Positions 35,945 to 44,520 of a DNA stretch of 64,000 nucleotides are shown in pieces. The translations under genes were made by a program, and so were the position numbers. This stretch comes from Zeimonas sediminis (GTDB lineage Bacteria; Pseudomonadota; Gammaproteobacteria; Burkholderiales; Burkholderiaceae_E): positions 868,001 to 932,000 of the forward strand of contig NZ_JAMQYE010000001.1 of the NCBI RefSeq assembly GCF_023721795.1, read 5' to 3'. Below the pieces are notes generated by a model. That model saw only the letters and a list, made by a program, of their open reading frames with translations. It made no database searches and was not told where the DNA came from. Each line of letters begins with the position of its first letter. The stretch's first letter is position 1.

Positions 35945-36850
35945 ATGAGCGCAGGTCAAAGGCGTATCGGGATGATCGGCATCGGGATGATGGGTCACGG
36001 CATCGCGACCAACGTCGTCAAGCACGGGCACCCGCTTGCCTTCCTGGAGCATCCGGGCAACCAGCCGGTCGACGCGCTGGTGTCCGCAGGCGCGAGGGGC
36101 GTGCCGACGATCGCCGCGCTGGCGGCCGAGGCAGACGTGGTGATCCTGTGCGTGACCGGCTCGCCCGAGGTCGAGAGCGTGCTGTTCCAGGCCGGCGGCC
36201 TGCTCGAGTCGATGCGCCCGGGCACCACGATCGTCGACTGCTCGACCGCGATCCCTTCGTCGACGCTGCGCATCGCCGAGGCCGTCGCGAAGGCCGGCGG
36301 GCGCTTCCTCGATGCGCCGATGACGCGCACGCCGAAGGAGGCCGCCGAGGGCCGGCTGAACCTGCTGGTGGGCGGCGAGGCGGCGCTGTTCGACGAGTGC
36401 CGCCCCCTGCTCGCCTGCTTCGCCGAGAACATCGTGCACGCCGGCCCGGTCGGCGCCGGCCACCGGATGAAGCTGCTGCACAACTACGTGTCGCTCGGCT
36501 TCTCGGCGGTGCTGGCGGAAGCGGCCGCCTGCGCGCAGCGGGCCGACGTGGACCCGCACGTGTTCATGGAGGTGCTCGCCAAGGGCGGCGGCGGCGGCGT
36601 GGTGCTCGAGCGGCTGCGGCCCTACATCGAGGCGAAGCAGATCGCCGCCTTCCGGTTCTCGATCTCCAATGCGCTGAAGGACATCGGCTACTACACGACG
36701 ATGGCCGGCGAGATCGGCGCAAGCGTGACCGCGGCCGAGGGCATCCGGCGCACGCTCGAGGACGCGGTGGCCGCCGGCCGCGGCGGCGCGGCGGTGCCCG
36801 AGCTGATCGACCTGCTGGCGGCCGGAAACGCCCTCAGGGCGTCAGCGTGA
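35945..36850 (+). CDS. NAD(P)-dependent beta-hydroxyacid dehydrogenase (3-hydroxyisobutyrate / tartronate semialdehyde type)
   Basis: 301 residues. Rossmann motif RIGMIGIGMMGHGIATNVVK at the N terminus, substrate motif FLDAPMTRTPKEAAEGRL, and the catalytic Lys in GAGHRMKLLHNY. These match the 3-hydroxyisobutyrate/2-hydroxy-3-oxopropionate reductase family; the specific substrate is undetermined. Its end overlaps the 3' end of the convergent EthD gene by 17 bp. Confidence 0.9.
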   Translation: MSAGQRRIGMIGIGMMGHGIATNVVKHGHPLAFLEHPGNQPVDALVSAGARGVPTIAALAAEADVVILCVTGSPEVESVLFQAGGLLESMRPGTTIVDCSTAIPSSTLRIAEAVAKAGGRFLDAPMTRTPKEAAEGRLNLLVGGEAALFDECRPLLACFAENIVHAGPVGAGHRMKLLHNYVSLGFSAVLAEAAACAQRADVDPHVFMEVLAKGGGGGVVLERLRPYIEAKQIAAFRFSISNALKDIGYYTTMAGEIGASVTAAEGIRRTLEDAVAAGRGGAAVPELIDLLAAGNALRASA

Positions 36851-37154
36851 CGACCTTGCTGATCTGCACGCTGGGCCTGATCGTGGTGTAGTTCGCCACG
36901 TCGGCCATGATCTCGCGCGCGTGAGGGTTGAACGCCGCGGCGAAGGCCTCGATCGAGTCGAACATCATGTGCGCGACGGCGACGTACGGGGCCGGCTCGC
37001 CGGGCAGCCCGCCGGCGAGCCCCTCGTCGATCGCGGCGCCCTTGCAGGCGTCGCCCACCCGCTGCAGCACCATCGGCATGTGGCTGTTGCGGTAGTAGTC
37101 CATGTCGAAGCCGGCGCCTTCGGTGCGCGGATACAAGACCGATACCCTGATCAT
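36834..37154 (-). CDS. EthD-domain protein
   Basis: 106 residues starting MIRVSVLYPRTEGAGFDMDY followed by YRNSHMPMVLQRVGD, the dimeric alpha-beta barrel EthD pattern. Some EthD proteins assist ether or quinone degradation; many are of unknown role. It is downstream of the SMP-30 gene on the same strand (66 nt), so the two may act together on the same compound. Confidence 0.85.
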   Translation of the reverse strand: MIRVSVLYPRTEGAGFDMDYYRNSHMPMVLQRVGDACKGAAIDEGLAGGLPGEPAPYVAVAHMMFDSIEAFAAAFNPHAREIMADVANYTTIRPSVQISKVVTLTP

Positions 37155-37220
37155 CGCGAGCTCCTTCTCGGGGTGGTGGCCGGTTTCTCCGGCTGATGGG
37201 CAATCGCCGGCTCGTCCGGC

Positions 37221-38150
37221 TCAGGCATTGAAGTTCAGGCGCAGCCCGGGAACCGGCCAGTCGTCGATCGCGACCAGCTTGCCCACGCCGGACAGCGTCA
37301 CGTAGACGGTGCGCATGTCCTTGCCGCCGAAGCACAGGTTCGTGGTGTAGCGGTCGGGCATCGGCACGTGGGTGGCGAGGCTGCCGTCGGGCGAGATCAC
37401 GGTGATGCCGCCGTGCAGCAGCGTGGCCACGCAGACGTTGCCGAAGGCGTCGACCGCCATCGAATCGAAGCGCTGGTAGTGGCCGCCCGGCGCGGCCGCG
37501 ACCTGCCGGCCGCCGTGCGGCGAGGGCCAGGGATCGCGGCGCACCTGCCCGGGCCCGGTCACGTCGAAGGCCCACAGGCGGGCGCCCTCGGTCTCGGCGT
37601 AGTAGAGCGTGCGGCCGTCCGGGGACAGCGCGATGCCGTTGGGCGTCATCGCCGGCCTCGCCACCGCGACGGCACCGCTGCCGTCGGCCTTCGTGTAGTA
37701 GACGCCGCCACGGTCCATCTCGCGCTCGCGGACCTTGCCCAGGTCGGTGAACCACAGGCCGCCCTGCGCGTCGAAGACCAGGTCGTTCGGGCCGCGCAGC
37801 GGCGCGCCGTCGACCGTGTCGAGCACGCGCTCGCCGCGGCCGGTGGAGAGGCTCACCCGCTCGATGCGCCCGCCCGAGTAGTCTTCGGCCTGCGCCACCG
37901 GCCGCAGGTAGCCGTCGGGCCCGGTGTGGAAGCGGAACCCTCCGTTGTTGCAGACGTAGACCGCGCCGTCCGGGCCGATCGCGGCGCCGTTCGGGCCGCC
38001 GCCCAGGTCTGCGACCACCGAGACCTTGCCGTCGGCGGCCACCCGGGTAAGCGTGCCGCGCGCGATCTCGACCAGCAGCACCGAGCCGTCGTCCATGGCC
38101 ACAGGCCCCTCGGGGAACTGCAACCCGGAGGCAATCTCGCGAATCCTCAT
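37221..38150 (-). CDS. SMP-30/gluconolactonase family hydrolase
   Basis: 309-residue six-bladed beta-propeller lactonase. The metal-binding pattern is visible in GLQFPEGPVAMDDGS (Glu), NNGG, and GPNDLVFDAQGGLWFTDLG, with TPNGIALSPDGRTLYYAET near residue 170. It hydrolyses sugar lactones or organophosphates; the substrate is not evident. It follows the DUF3147 gene by 49 nt and precedes the EthD gene, all on the minus strand. Confidence 0.9.
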   Translation of the reverse strand: MRIREIASGLQFPEGPVAMDDGSVLLVEIARGTLTRVAADGKVSVVADLGGGPNGAAIGPDGAVYVCNNGGFRFHTGPDGYLRPVAQAEDYSGGRIERVSLSTGRGERVLDTVDGAPLRGPNDLVFDAQGGLWFTDLGKVREREMDRGGVYYTKADGSGAVAVARPAMTPNGIALSPDGRTLYYAETEGARLWAFDVTGPGQVRRDPWPSPHGGRQVAAAPGGHYQRFDSMAVDAFGNVCVATLLHGGITVISPDGSLATHVPMPDRYTTNLCFGGKDMRTVYVTLSGVGKLVAIDDWPVPGLRLNFNA

Positions 38151-38199
38151 TCCTTCCTCTCCTCGTCGCGCCGCGTCGGACGCGATGTTCTTCGAACGG

Positions 38200-38550
38200 C
38201 TAGAGCAGCTCGATCCCGAAGCGCCGCAGCGCCAGCCCGAACAGGCCGAAGCAGGCCAGCGTCAGCACGATGCACGCCCCCATCGTCGGCCAGAAACCGA
38301 TCCGCGGCAACAGCGCCGGGAAGGCCAGGAACATCGGCAGCGTCGGGATCACGTACCAGAACGTATACCAGGCGTGATTGGCGATCTTCTCGACGGGCTG
38401 TTTCTCGAAATGCAGCCAGACGAGCGCGAGCACCGTGACGAGCGGCAGCGCCGCGATGAAGGCGCCGAGCCGGTCGCTGCGCCGCGCGATCTCGGACACC
38501 GCGACCACCACCGCGGCGCTGAGCAGGTACTTGGTGACGAGCCAGCCCAT
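38200..38550 (-). CDS. DUF3147 family small membrane protein
   Basis: 116 residues with four hydrophobic helices: MGWLVTKYLLSAAVVVAVSE, LGAFIAALPLVTVLALVWLH, a Trp/Pro-rich third (WYTFWYVIPTLPMFLAFPAL) and IVLTLACFGLFGLALRR. This is the DUF3147 pattern. Role unknown. It starts 23 nt after the sodium symporter gene. Confidence 0.85.
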   Translation of the reverse strand: MGWLVTKYLLSAAVVVAVSEIARRSDRLGAFIAALPLVTVLALVWLHFEKQPVEKIANHAWYTFWYVIPTLPMFLAFPALLPRIGFWPTMGACIVLTLACFGLFGLALRRFGIELL

Positions 38551-38573
38551 CTTGTCCCCTCGTATCCGGTCGT

Positions 38574-39986
38574 TCAGCCGAGCAAGGCCGACGCGGTGAC
38601 CGCGACGATCGCCGCAGGCGCGATCCAGCGCAGCAGCGCGCGCAGCAGGCTCGCCCCGCCCTTCCCGAGCCGCAACTCCTCGACCAGCAGCTGCCGCGGC
38701 GCGGCCCAGCCGGCGAACAGCGCGATCAGCAGCCCGCCGATCGGCAGCAACAGGTCGGAGGTCAGCATGTCCAGCAGGTCGAAGAAGCTGGCGTCGGCGA
38801 GCCGGTCGATGCCGCCGAGCGGTCGCCAGTCGGCCCACAGGTTGAACGACAGCACCGTGGCGATGCCGGCGGCGAAGCAGGCCGAAGCCGCGATCGCGGT
38901 CGCCGCGAGCCTGCCAAGGCCGAGACGCCGCGTCAGCATCGCGACGATCAGCTCGAGCATCGAGATCGCCGAGGCGAGCGCCGCCACGAAGAGCAGCACG
39001 AAGAAGGCGCCGGCCGCCAGCGTGCCGTAGGGCATCTGCGCGAAGGCGAGCGGCAGCGTGACGAAGACCAGACCCGGGCCGCTGGCCGGATCGAGCCCGT
39101 GGGCGAACACGATCGGGAAGACCGCGAACCCGGCGAGGAAGGAGATCGCGGTGTCGGCGAGCACGGAGCCCACGGCCACTTCCTTCAGGCTGATCTCGGC
39201 GCCGCTGTAGGCCGCATAGGTGATCATCAGCCCCAGGCCCACGCCGATCGAGAAGAAGCCCAGGCCCAGCGCCTCGAGCGCGGTGCCTGCGTCGAGGTGG
39301 GATGTGTCGAGCCGGAACAGGAACGAGAGCGTGGCGGGCAGGTCGCCGACCGCGACCGAGTAGCCGGCCAGCAGGACCATCAGCACCAGCAGCAGCGGCA
39401 TCAGCACCTTGACCGCGCTCTCGATGCCGCCGCTGACGCCGCGCGCCACGATCGCTGCGGTCGCGCCCATGAAGACCGCGTGCAGCAGGGCCAGACGCCA
39501 CGGCGATGCGAGGAAGGCGTCGAAGCGCGCGGCCACCGCGCGCGGATCGACGCCGGGCAGGCCGTCGTGCACCATCTGGATCGCGTAGCCGAGCGTCCAG
39601 CCGCCGATCACCGAATAGAAGCTCAGCACGAGGAAGCCGGTCACCACGCCCAGCACGCCGACCAGCGTCCAGCGCCGGCTCGCGCCGCAAGCGGCCGCGA
39701 CCGCGGCGATGCTGCCCGACGGGTCGCTGCGACCGCGCCGGCCGATCGCGAACTCGGCGAACATCAGCGGCACCACGATCAGCGCGAGCCCCAGCAGGTA
39801 GAAGAGCAGGAAGGCGCTGCCGCCGTTGGACCCGACCTCGTACGGGAACTTCCAGATGCTGCCGATGCCGACCGCCGACCCGATCGTCGCCAGCATGAAG
39901 CCGAGGCGGCCGGTCCAGCCGTCGGGACGCGCGCCGCCCGAACGCGCGCCGCGGCCGGTCGATTCCGCGCCCGGTTGCCGGCTCAT
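38574..39986 (-). CDS. Sodium-dependent transporter of the neurotransmitter symporter (SNF) family
   Basis: 470 residues with a LeuT fold. RLGFMLATIGSAVGIGSIWK followed by FPYEVGSNGGSAFLL forms helix 1 with the Na+ and substrate site. About 12 hydrophobic helices. Bacterial members carry amino acids with sodium. The ATG overlaps the stop of the DUF4824 gene (ATGA), so its translation is coupled to it. Substrate unknown. Confidence 0.92.
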   Translation of the reverse strand: MSRQPGAESTGRGARSGGARPDGWTGRLGFMLATIGSAVGIGSIWKFPYEVGSNGGSAFLLFYLLGLALIVVPLMFAEFAIGRRGRSDPSGSIAAVAAACGASRRWTLVGVLGVVTGFLVLSFYSVIGGWTLGYAIQMVHDGLPGVDPRAVAARFDAFLASPWRLALLHAVFMGATAAIVARGVSGGIESAVKVLMPLLLVLMVLLAGYSVAVGDLPATLSFLFRLDTSHLDAGTALEALGLGFFSIGVGLGLMITYAAYSGAEISLKEVAVGSVLADTAISFLAGFAVFPIVFAHGLDPASGPGLVFVTLPLAFAQMPYGTLAAGAFFVLLFVAALASAISMLELIVAMLTRRLGLGRLAATAIAASACFAAGIATVLSFNLWADWRPLGGIDRLADASFFDLLDMLTSDLLLPIGGLLIALFAGWAAPRQLLVEELRLGKGGASLLRALLRWIAPAAIVAVTASALLG

Positions 39987-40918
39987 CGCGCGCCCTCCGG
40001 CGAGTCCGCGCCCGACCGCCCGCCCGGCGCGCTCGCGCCCCCCGTTCCCGCCGAAGTGACCGACCGGATCCAGGGTTCGAAACGTCGCCCGAACGCGACC
40101 TCGATCTCGAGCCCCGGGACGATCGGCTGGCCCGCTTTCCGTCGCGCGCCCGAAGCGGCGAGCGCGCGCTCGAGCGCCGCTCGGGCGCCCGAGGGAACGT
40201 TGATCGCGGGCACGTTCAGGCCGGACACGTAGCCGCCGACCCGCGCGGTCTCGTCGGGCCCGACGAGCGCGGCGCGGACCCGGCCTTCGACGATCGCATG
40301 GCGGGACGCATCGGGCCAGACGGCCCGCAGCGCGGCCGCATCGAGTCCGGCGTCGACGACGAACAGTCGGCTGTCGATCGTCTCGGCGCGGCGCAGGCGA
40401 TTCGCCGCCCACTCGGCGCGCCGCTTCAGGTCGGCCGCCCCGGGCTCGGCCCGGCTGCGCGCCTCGGCCAGCTCGGCCTGCTGGCGAGCGTGATCGACGG
40501 CTCGGCGGTACGCCGGGCCGTCGAACTCGAGCACGAGCAGCACATCGCGCGACAGCTGGCGCGCGAGCGCGAGCCGCCGCGCTGCGACATCGCCTTCCCG
40601 TGGAATCTCGAAGCCCAGGGCGGCGATCCGGTCCTCGTCGAGCCAGGCCGGCGACGCGCCGATGCCGTCGGCGGCGGATCCGCGTGCGTCGGCAGCCGGT
40701 GTGGTCGGCACGCGCCACTGGAGCCTGAGCAGCATGCCGCTGTTCTCGACCCGCGCCGCCTGGCTGTAGGGCACCCGCAGCTCGCGGGTGCCCAGCCGGA
40801 GCACCGCCTCCGGGGCGCCGCTGCGGTTCCAGGCCACGCCCGCGAGCACCACCGCATTGGCGACCAGGATCAGCAGCACCCCTGCGAGCAGGGTCCAGCG
40901 CGCGCCGCGGGCGTTCAT
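39983..40918 (-). CDS. DUF4824 family membrane-anchored protein
   Basis: 311 residues. An N-terminal helix (WTLLAGVLLILVANAVVLAG) anchors it, and the rest is soluble, probably periplasmic; ELRVPYSQAARVENSGMLLR and WLDEDRIAALGFEIP are typical of DUF4824. It overlaps the DUF2157 gene by 4 nt, a pairing I recall from other genomes. Function unknown. Confidence 0.8.
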   Translation of the reverse strand: MNARGARWTLLAGVLLILVANAVVLAGVAWNRSGAPEAVLRLGTRELRVPYSQAARVENSGMLLRLQWRVPTTPAADARGSAADGIGASPAWLDEDRIAALGFEIPREGDVAARRLALARQLSRDVLLVLEFDGPAYRRAVDHARQQAELAEARSRAEPGAADLKRRAEWAANRLRRAETIDSRLFVVDAGLDAAALRAVWPDASRHAIVEGRVRAALVGPDETARVGGYVSGLNVPAINVPSGARAALERALAASGARRKAGQPIVPGLEIEVAFGRRFEPWIRSVTSAGTGGASAPGGRSGADSPEGAR

Positions 40919-42030
40919 CGCGCGTCTCCGCCGGGCGCGCCCGCCCGGTCGCCGGCGGGCTCTCGCCGCCCCGAACGCAGCCGGCGCAGTACTGCCAGGA
41001 TCGCCACCGAGATCGCGCCGATCAGCAGGAAGAACAGGTACTTCGGCAGGAGCTCCCACCACCAGTCGAAGAACTTCGTGTACAGGAACAGCACGAAGAA
41101 CGCGACGCCGGTGTTGACCACGTGGGCCCAGTCGCGGCGCGCGCCGAGCCAGATCGCCGCAGCGCTGGCGGCGAAGCCGAGCACCTGGTAGAGCCCCTCG
41201 ACGACCGCCGGGGCGATCGCCAGGTAGCTCGCACTTCCCCAGTGCGAAAGCACCAGCACCGGCAGGAAGAAGGCCAGCATGCCGACGATGCGCCAGGTGG
41301 CCGCGAAACCCGCGCGACGCTCCTGCGACAGCCACTGCGGCAGCACGAACATCGCGATCGCCGCCGGCAGGAAGTTCTCGGGCCGCTCGCCGAAGTGCAG
41401 CCAGTACAGGCCGCCCCAGCTCCCGGCGCGTGCCGAGCTGAACGCCACCAGGCACAGCAGCCCGGCCGCCAGCAGGAGCCGCAGCTCGCACGCATAGGCC
41501 AGCAGCAGCGCCAGCGCCGCCCACGCGAGCAGCGCCCGGTCGGACGGCGTGACGTTGAAGATCTGGCCCAGCATGACCAGGTTCAGCACGAAGCAGGCGA
41601 AGGCGATCATCGCGGCCAGCTTCGTGAAGTAGCCCGACGCGTCCCTGCCCCGCAGCCACAGCGTGAACGCGAAGCTGCCGAGCGAAGCGATCGCGAGGAT
41701 CGCGACCTGCGCCGTCTCGTCGAAGAATCCCCAGAACTGGTAGAAGAGGAAGAAGACGCCGGCGGCCAGCGCCAGCGCGCCGAGGAAGGAGGCGATCTTC
41801 ATGCCGAGCGACAGCCGGCTCGCGCGGCTGTCGCGGTCGATGTCGAACTCCGCCGCGAGGCGCGAGAGCAGGCCTTCGTGGTGCGCGTCGACCGCGGCGC
41901 GCTGCCCTTCCGAAAGCGCCAGCACGCCCTCGCGCTCGAGCTCGACGAGCTCCGCCCGGAAGGCCCGGATCGCGTCGCCCCGCCGCTGGGCTTCGGCCCG
42001 GGACATCGGAGGCGTCGGGCGACCGGCCAC
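40915..42030 (-). CDS. DUF2157 family membrane protein
   Basis: 371 residues. A charged N-terminal region of about 85 residues (GVLALSEGQRAAVDAHHEGL) precedes about nine hydrophobic segments beginning FLGALALAAGVFFLFYQFWG. This is the DUF2157 organisation. It ends in a basic, disordered tail. It starts 3 nt after the GNAT gene and its stop overlaps the next start. Function unknown. Confidence 0.82.
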   Translation of the reverse strand: MAGRPTPPMSRAEAQRRGDAIRAFRAELVELEREGVLALSEGQRAAVDAHHEGLLSRLAAEFDIDRDSRASRLSLGMKIASFLGALALAAGVFFLFYQFWGFFDETAQVAILAIASLGSFAFTLWLRGRDASGYFTKLAAMIAFACFVLNLVMLGQIFNVTPSDRALLAWAALALLLAYACELRLLLAAGLLCLVAFSSARAGSWGGLYWLHFGERPENFLPAAIAMFVLPQWLSQERRAGFAATWRIVGMLAFFLPVLVLSHWGSASYLAIAPAVVEGLYQVLGFAASAAAIWLGARRDWAHVVNTGVAFFVLFLYTKFFDWWWELLPKYLFFLLIGAISVAILAVLRRLRSGRREPAGDRAGAPGGDAR

Positions 42031-42033
42031 GCC

Positions 42034-42537
42034 TCAGGCCTCCAGCCGCAGGTCGAAGCGCTGCTCGTCGACTTCCACGCCCCACTGCGCGCCGCGCGCC
42101 TGCCGGGTGAGCCTGAAGCCGTTGCGTTCGTACAGGTGCCGCGCGGCATCCAGCCCCGCGAAGGTCCACAGGTGGCAGTCGCGGTAGCCGCGGGCCCGGC
42201 AGAAGTCCAGCGCGGCGCCGATCAGCGCCTTGCCGGCACCCCGGCCCCGGAGCCGGTCGGACACGATGAACCAGCGAAGATGCGCGCCCTCGCCCCGGGC
42301 GTCGATGCCGTCGATGACGATCGAGCCCTCGACCCGGCCGTCGGACACCGCCAGCCACAGGCCGTCGCGCGCGTCGTCGTGCCGGCACGCGAACTCGGCC
42401 AGCTCGCGCGCGACCTTGGTTTCGAAGTACAGGCCGAAGCCGGCCTTGCGGTGGTAGTACTCGCCGTGCAGCGCGACGATGCCGCCGATGGCGCCGGGCA
42501 GCCAGCCGCGGACGATCTCGAAGCGCATCGCCGGCAC
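42034..42537 (-). CDS. GNAT-family N-acetyltransferase
   Basis: 167 residues. The acetyl-CoA binding motif is in RLRGRGAGKALIGAALDFCR; AARHLYERNGFRLTRQARG is the fourth GNAT block. EYYHRKAGFGLYFETKVARE near residue 25 resembles MarR-linked acetyltransferases. Acceptor unknown. It sits 4 nt after the cupin gene in the same string. Confidence 0.87.
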   Translation of the reverse strand: MPAMRFEIVRGWLPGAIGGIVALHGEYYHRKAGFGLYFETKVARELAEFACRHDDARDGLWLAVSDGRVEGSIVIDGIDARGEGAHLRWFIVSDRLRGRGAGKALIGAALDFCRARGYRDCHLWTFAGLDAARHLYERNGFRLTRQARGAQWGVEVDEQRFDLRLEA

Positions 42538-42541
42538 CGCC

Positions 42542-42832
42542 TCAGCGGACCTCGATCTCCACGAACACCACCTCGTGCGGGCTGGCGTTGACCACGTTGT
42601 GCTCGACGCCCGCGGCCCGCGAATAGCTGCTGCCCGCCACCAGCGGCGCGTCGAAGTCGCCGTCCTTCGTCTCGAGGCGCAGCGTGCCGTTGGTCATCGG
42701 CACGACGACGTAGTCCATCTGGTGCGTGTGCCAGCCGGTTTCCGCGCCGGGCGCGAAGCGCCACTCGGTCACCACGACCCGCTCGTTGGACACCTGCACC
42801 GTGGGAACCGCCTGCGCTCTGCGTTCGCTCAT
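42542..42832 (-). CDS. Cupin-domain protein
   Basis: 96 residues, a single cupin barrel. FAPGAETGWHTHQMDYVVVP carries the first metal-binding His pair and AGVEHNVVNAS the second. Likely a small metal-binding regulator or isomerase; no substrate assignable. First gene of the minus-strand string that runs to about 36.8 kb. A promoter candidate (CTGTCA, 17-nt spacer, TATGCT) is at 42871-42899. Confidence 0.85.
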   Translation of the reverse strand: MSERRAQAVPTVQVSNERVVVTEWRFAPGAETGWHTHQMDYVVVPMTNGTLRLETKDGDFDAPLVAGSSYSRAAGVEHNVVNASPHEVVFVEIEVR

Positions 42833-42870
42833 CGAGATCTCCGACTTCAGTCAATTTCCGTGTCGAAAGC

Positions 42871-42899
42871 AGCATAAGCCATCCGGGACGCCGTGACAG
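42871..42899 (-). promoter_or_regulatory. Candidate promoter of the cupin-GNAT-DUF2157-SNF string
   Basis: CTGTCA (42899-42894), 17-nt spacer, TATGCT (42876-42871), about 40 nt before the cupin start. Both hexamers match the consensus in about four of six positions. Confidence 0.4.
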
Positions 42900-42972
42900 A
42901 ATCCGGCGGTCCGGTTCGAATGCCGCGGCCGCCGCGCCGCCGGCCGCGATCGGCGCCGCCGAAGACTCCGCC

Positions 42973-43629
42973 ATGGCCGAGATGCCCCAGCCCCACGCTC
43001 CTCGCCCGCCAGGCCTCGACCAGCCGCCGCCGGGATCCTTGCGCCACACGCCGCTCGAGGACGCGATCGCCTTCCTGTCGGCAGCGGTGCTGGTGGGCCT
43101 GGGCGTCGCGCTCTTCGAGAAGGCCGGGCTGGTGACCGGCGGCACCGCCGGCCTCGCGCTGCTGCTGTCCTACCGCTTCGGGATCGGCTTCGGACCGGCC
43201 TTCGTGCTGGTCAACCTGCCCTTCTTCGCGCTGGCGGTCTTCCGGATGGGCTGGCGCTTCACGATGAAGACGATCGCCGCGGTCGGGCTGCTGGCCGCGA
43301 TCAGCGAGCTGCAGCGCCCGCTGCTCGGCCTGGGCGCGATCCACGCCGGCTACGCGGCGCCGGTCGGCGGCCTGCTGGTCGGCGTGGGGCTGCTGATCCT
43401 GTTCCGCCATCGCGGCAGCCTGGGCGGCTTCAACGTGCTGGCGCTCTACCTGCAGGAGCGGACCGGTTGGCGGGCGGGCTGGCTCCAGTTGGGCCTCGAC
43501 GCCGCCGTCGTGCTGCTGTCGCTGGCGGTGGTCGCGCCGGAGGTCGTCGCGGTCTCGCTGGTCGGCGCGCTGACGCTGAACCTGACGCTGGCGATCAACC
43601 ACCGCCCGGGCCGCTACGTGGGCATGTAG
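42973..43629 (+). CDS. YitT-family membrane protein
   Basis: 218 residues with five hydrophobic segments. After a Pro-rich N terminus it shows AGLVTGGTAGLALLLSYRFG and LFRHRGSLGGFNVLALYLQE, as in the DUF161/YitT family. Function unknown; some members are proposed transporters. Convergent with the RidA gene; an inverted repeat (43642-43660) separates them. Confidence 0.87.
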   Translation: MAEMPQPHAPRPPGLDQPPPGSLRHTPLEDAIAFLSAAVLVGLGVALFEKAGLVTGGTAGLALLLSYRFGIGFGPAFVLVNLPFFALAVFRMGWRFTMKTIAAVGLLAAISELQRPLLGLGAIHAGYAAPVGGLLVGVGLLILFRHRGSLGGFNVLALYLQERTGWRAGWLQLGLDAAVVLLSLAVVAPEVVAVSLVGALTLNLTLAINHRPGRYVGM

Positions 43630-43641
43630 GGCCGTGAGCCG

Positions 43642-43660
43642 GGGCGGCGCAGCGCCGCCC
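43642..43660. terminator. Hairpin between convergent YitT and RidA genes
   Basis: A 7-bp all-GC stem (43642-43648 with 43654-43660) and 5-nt loop, 13 nt after one stop codon and 10 nt from the other. No U-run on either side, so termination strength is uncertain. Confidence 0.4.
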
Positions 43661-43669
43661 GGACCGTCG

Positions 43670-44056
43670 CTAAGCCTCGCGCCGGCGCGCGGTGACCTCG
43701 ATCTCGATCCGCATCCGCGCATCGGCCAGGCCCGCGGAGATCATCGTCGCGGCGGGCCGGATCTCGCCGAACCATCGCCGCAGCACCGGCCAGCAGCGCG
43801 GGAACTCGGCCGCGTCGGGAAGGATGTAGGTCACGCGCACGACGTCGCGCATTTCCGCCCCGGCCTGCCCCAGCGCCGCCTGGATGTTCTTCAGGCACTG
43901 CTCGGCCTGTTCGACGACGTCGTCGGCGATCGTCATCGTCGCGTAGTCGAAGCCGGTGGTGCCCGACACGAACACCCAGTCGCCGTCGACGACGGCGCGC
44001 GAGTAGCCGATCTCGCGCTCGAAGGTGGAGCCCGAGCCGATCAGTGTTCGCGACAT
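43670..44056 (-). CDS. RidA-family enamine/imine deaminase
   Basis: 128 residues of the YjgF/YER057c/UK114 family. DWVFVSGTTGFDYATMTIAD and MRDVVRVTYILPDA match; the Arg that binds the carboxylate in true RidA is in MRDVVRVTY. Probably hydrolyses reactive 2-aminoacrylate-like intermediates or a related molecule. Last gene of a minus-strand group with DUF488, a cyclotransferase and an OGFr-like gene. Confidence 0.88.
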   Translation of the reverse strand: MSRTLIGSGSTFEREIGYSRAVVDGDWVFVSGTTGFDYATMTIADDVVEQAEQCLKNIQAALGQAGAEMRDVVRVTYILPDAAEFPRCWPVLRRWFGEIRPAATMISAGLADARMRIEIEVTARRREA

Positions 44057-44080
44057 CTTCCCTCTCCTTCGAGCTGCCGG

Positions 44081-44470
44081 TCAGCCGGCGATCTCGGCGC
44101 CGCGCTCCGCGAGCAGCTCGCGCAGCACCGAGCGGTGGCAGCGGGCCTCGCTCTCGCAGTAGCAGCCCACCGAGAAGCTCGCATGGTGCGACAGCGCGGC
44201 AAGCAGGTCGAGCTCGCGGCTGGCCTCCGGCGCGGACATCTCGGCGCGGAACTTCCTGCGAAAGCCCGCCCAGTCGCGGTCGCTCTGCGCAGCCTGCGCC
44301 TCGGCGACCAGGGCGGCGCTGGGCGAGAGGTTCGGGAACCAGACGTCGTAGTAGTCCCGGGCCGCGAATTCCGCCTTCGGCACGCCGCGCGGCGGCCTGC
44401 GCACCGTGCCGATCCGCAGGCCCTCGCCGTCGGCCCGCGGCGAGCCCAGTCGAACGATCCTGACCGCCAT
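44081..44470 (-). CDS. DUF488 family protein
   Basis: 129 residues from the ATG at 44470. Family signature: RIGTVRRPPRGVPKAEFAAR near residue 20, DYYDVWFPNLSPS, and the Cys pair in CYCESEARCHRSVLRELLAE. Function unknown. Located 24 nt before RidA and 50 nt after the cyclotransferase gene. Confidence 0.85.
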   Translation of the reverse strand: MAVRIVRLGSPRADGEGLRIGTVRRPPRGVPKAEFAARDYYDVWFPNLSPSAALVAEAQAAQSDRDWAGFRRKFRAEMSAPEASRELDLLAALSHHASFSVGCYCESEARCHRSVLRELLAERGAEIAG

Positions 44471-44520
44471 GCTTCCTCCCGTGCGCCGCCCGTCCGCCGG
44501 CACTCGAATGCGTCGCCGCC

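Noticed and set aside
36834-36850. Overlap of the dehydrogenase and EthD genes as a sign of an annotation error
   Set aside because: Both proteins have the expected C termini, and a 17-bp convergent overlap is ordinary.
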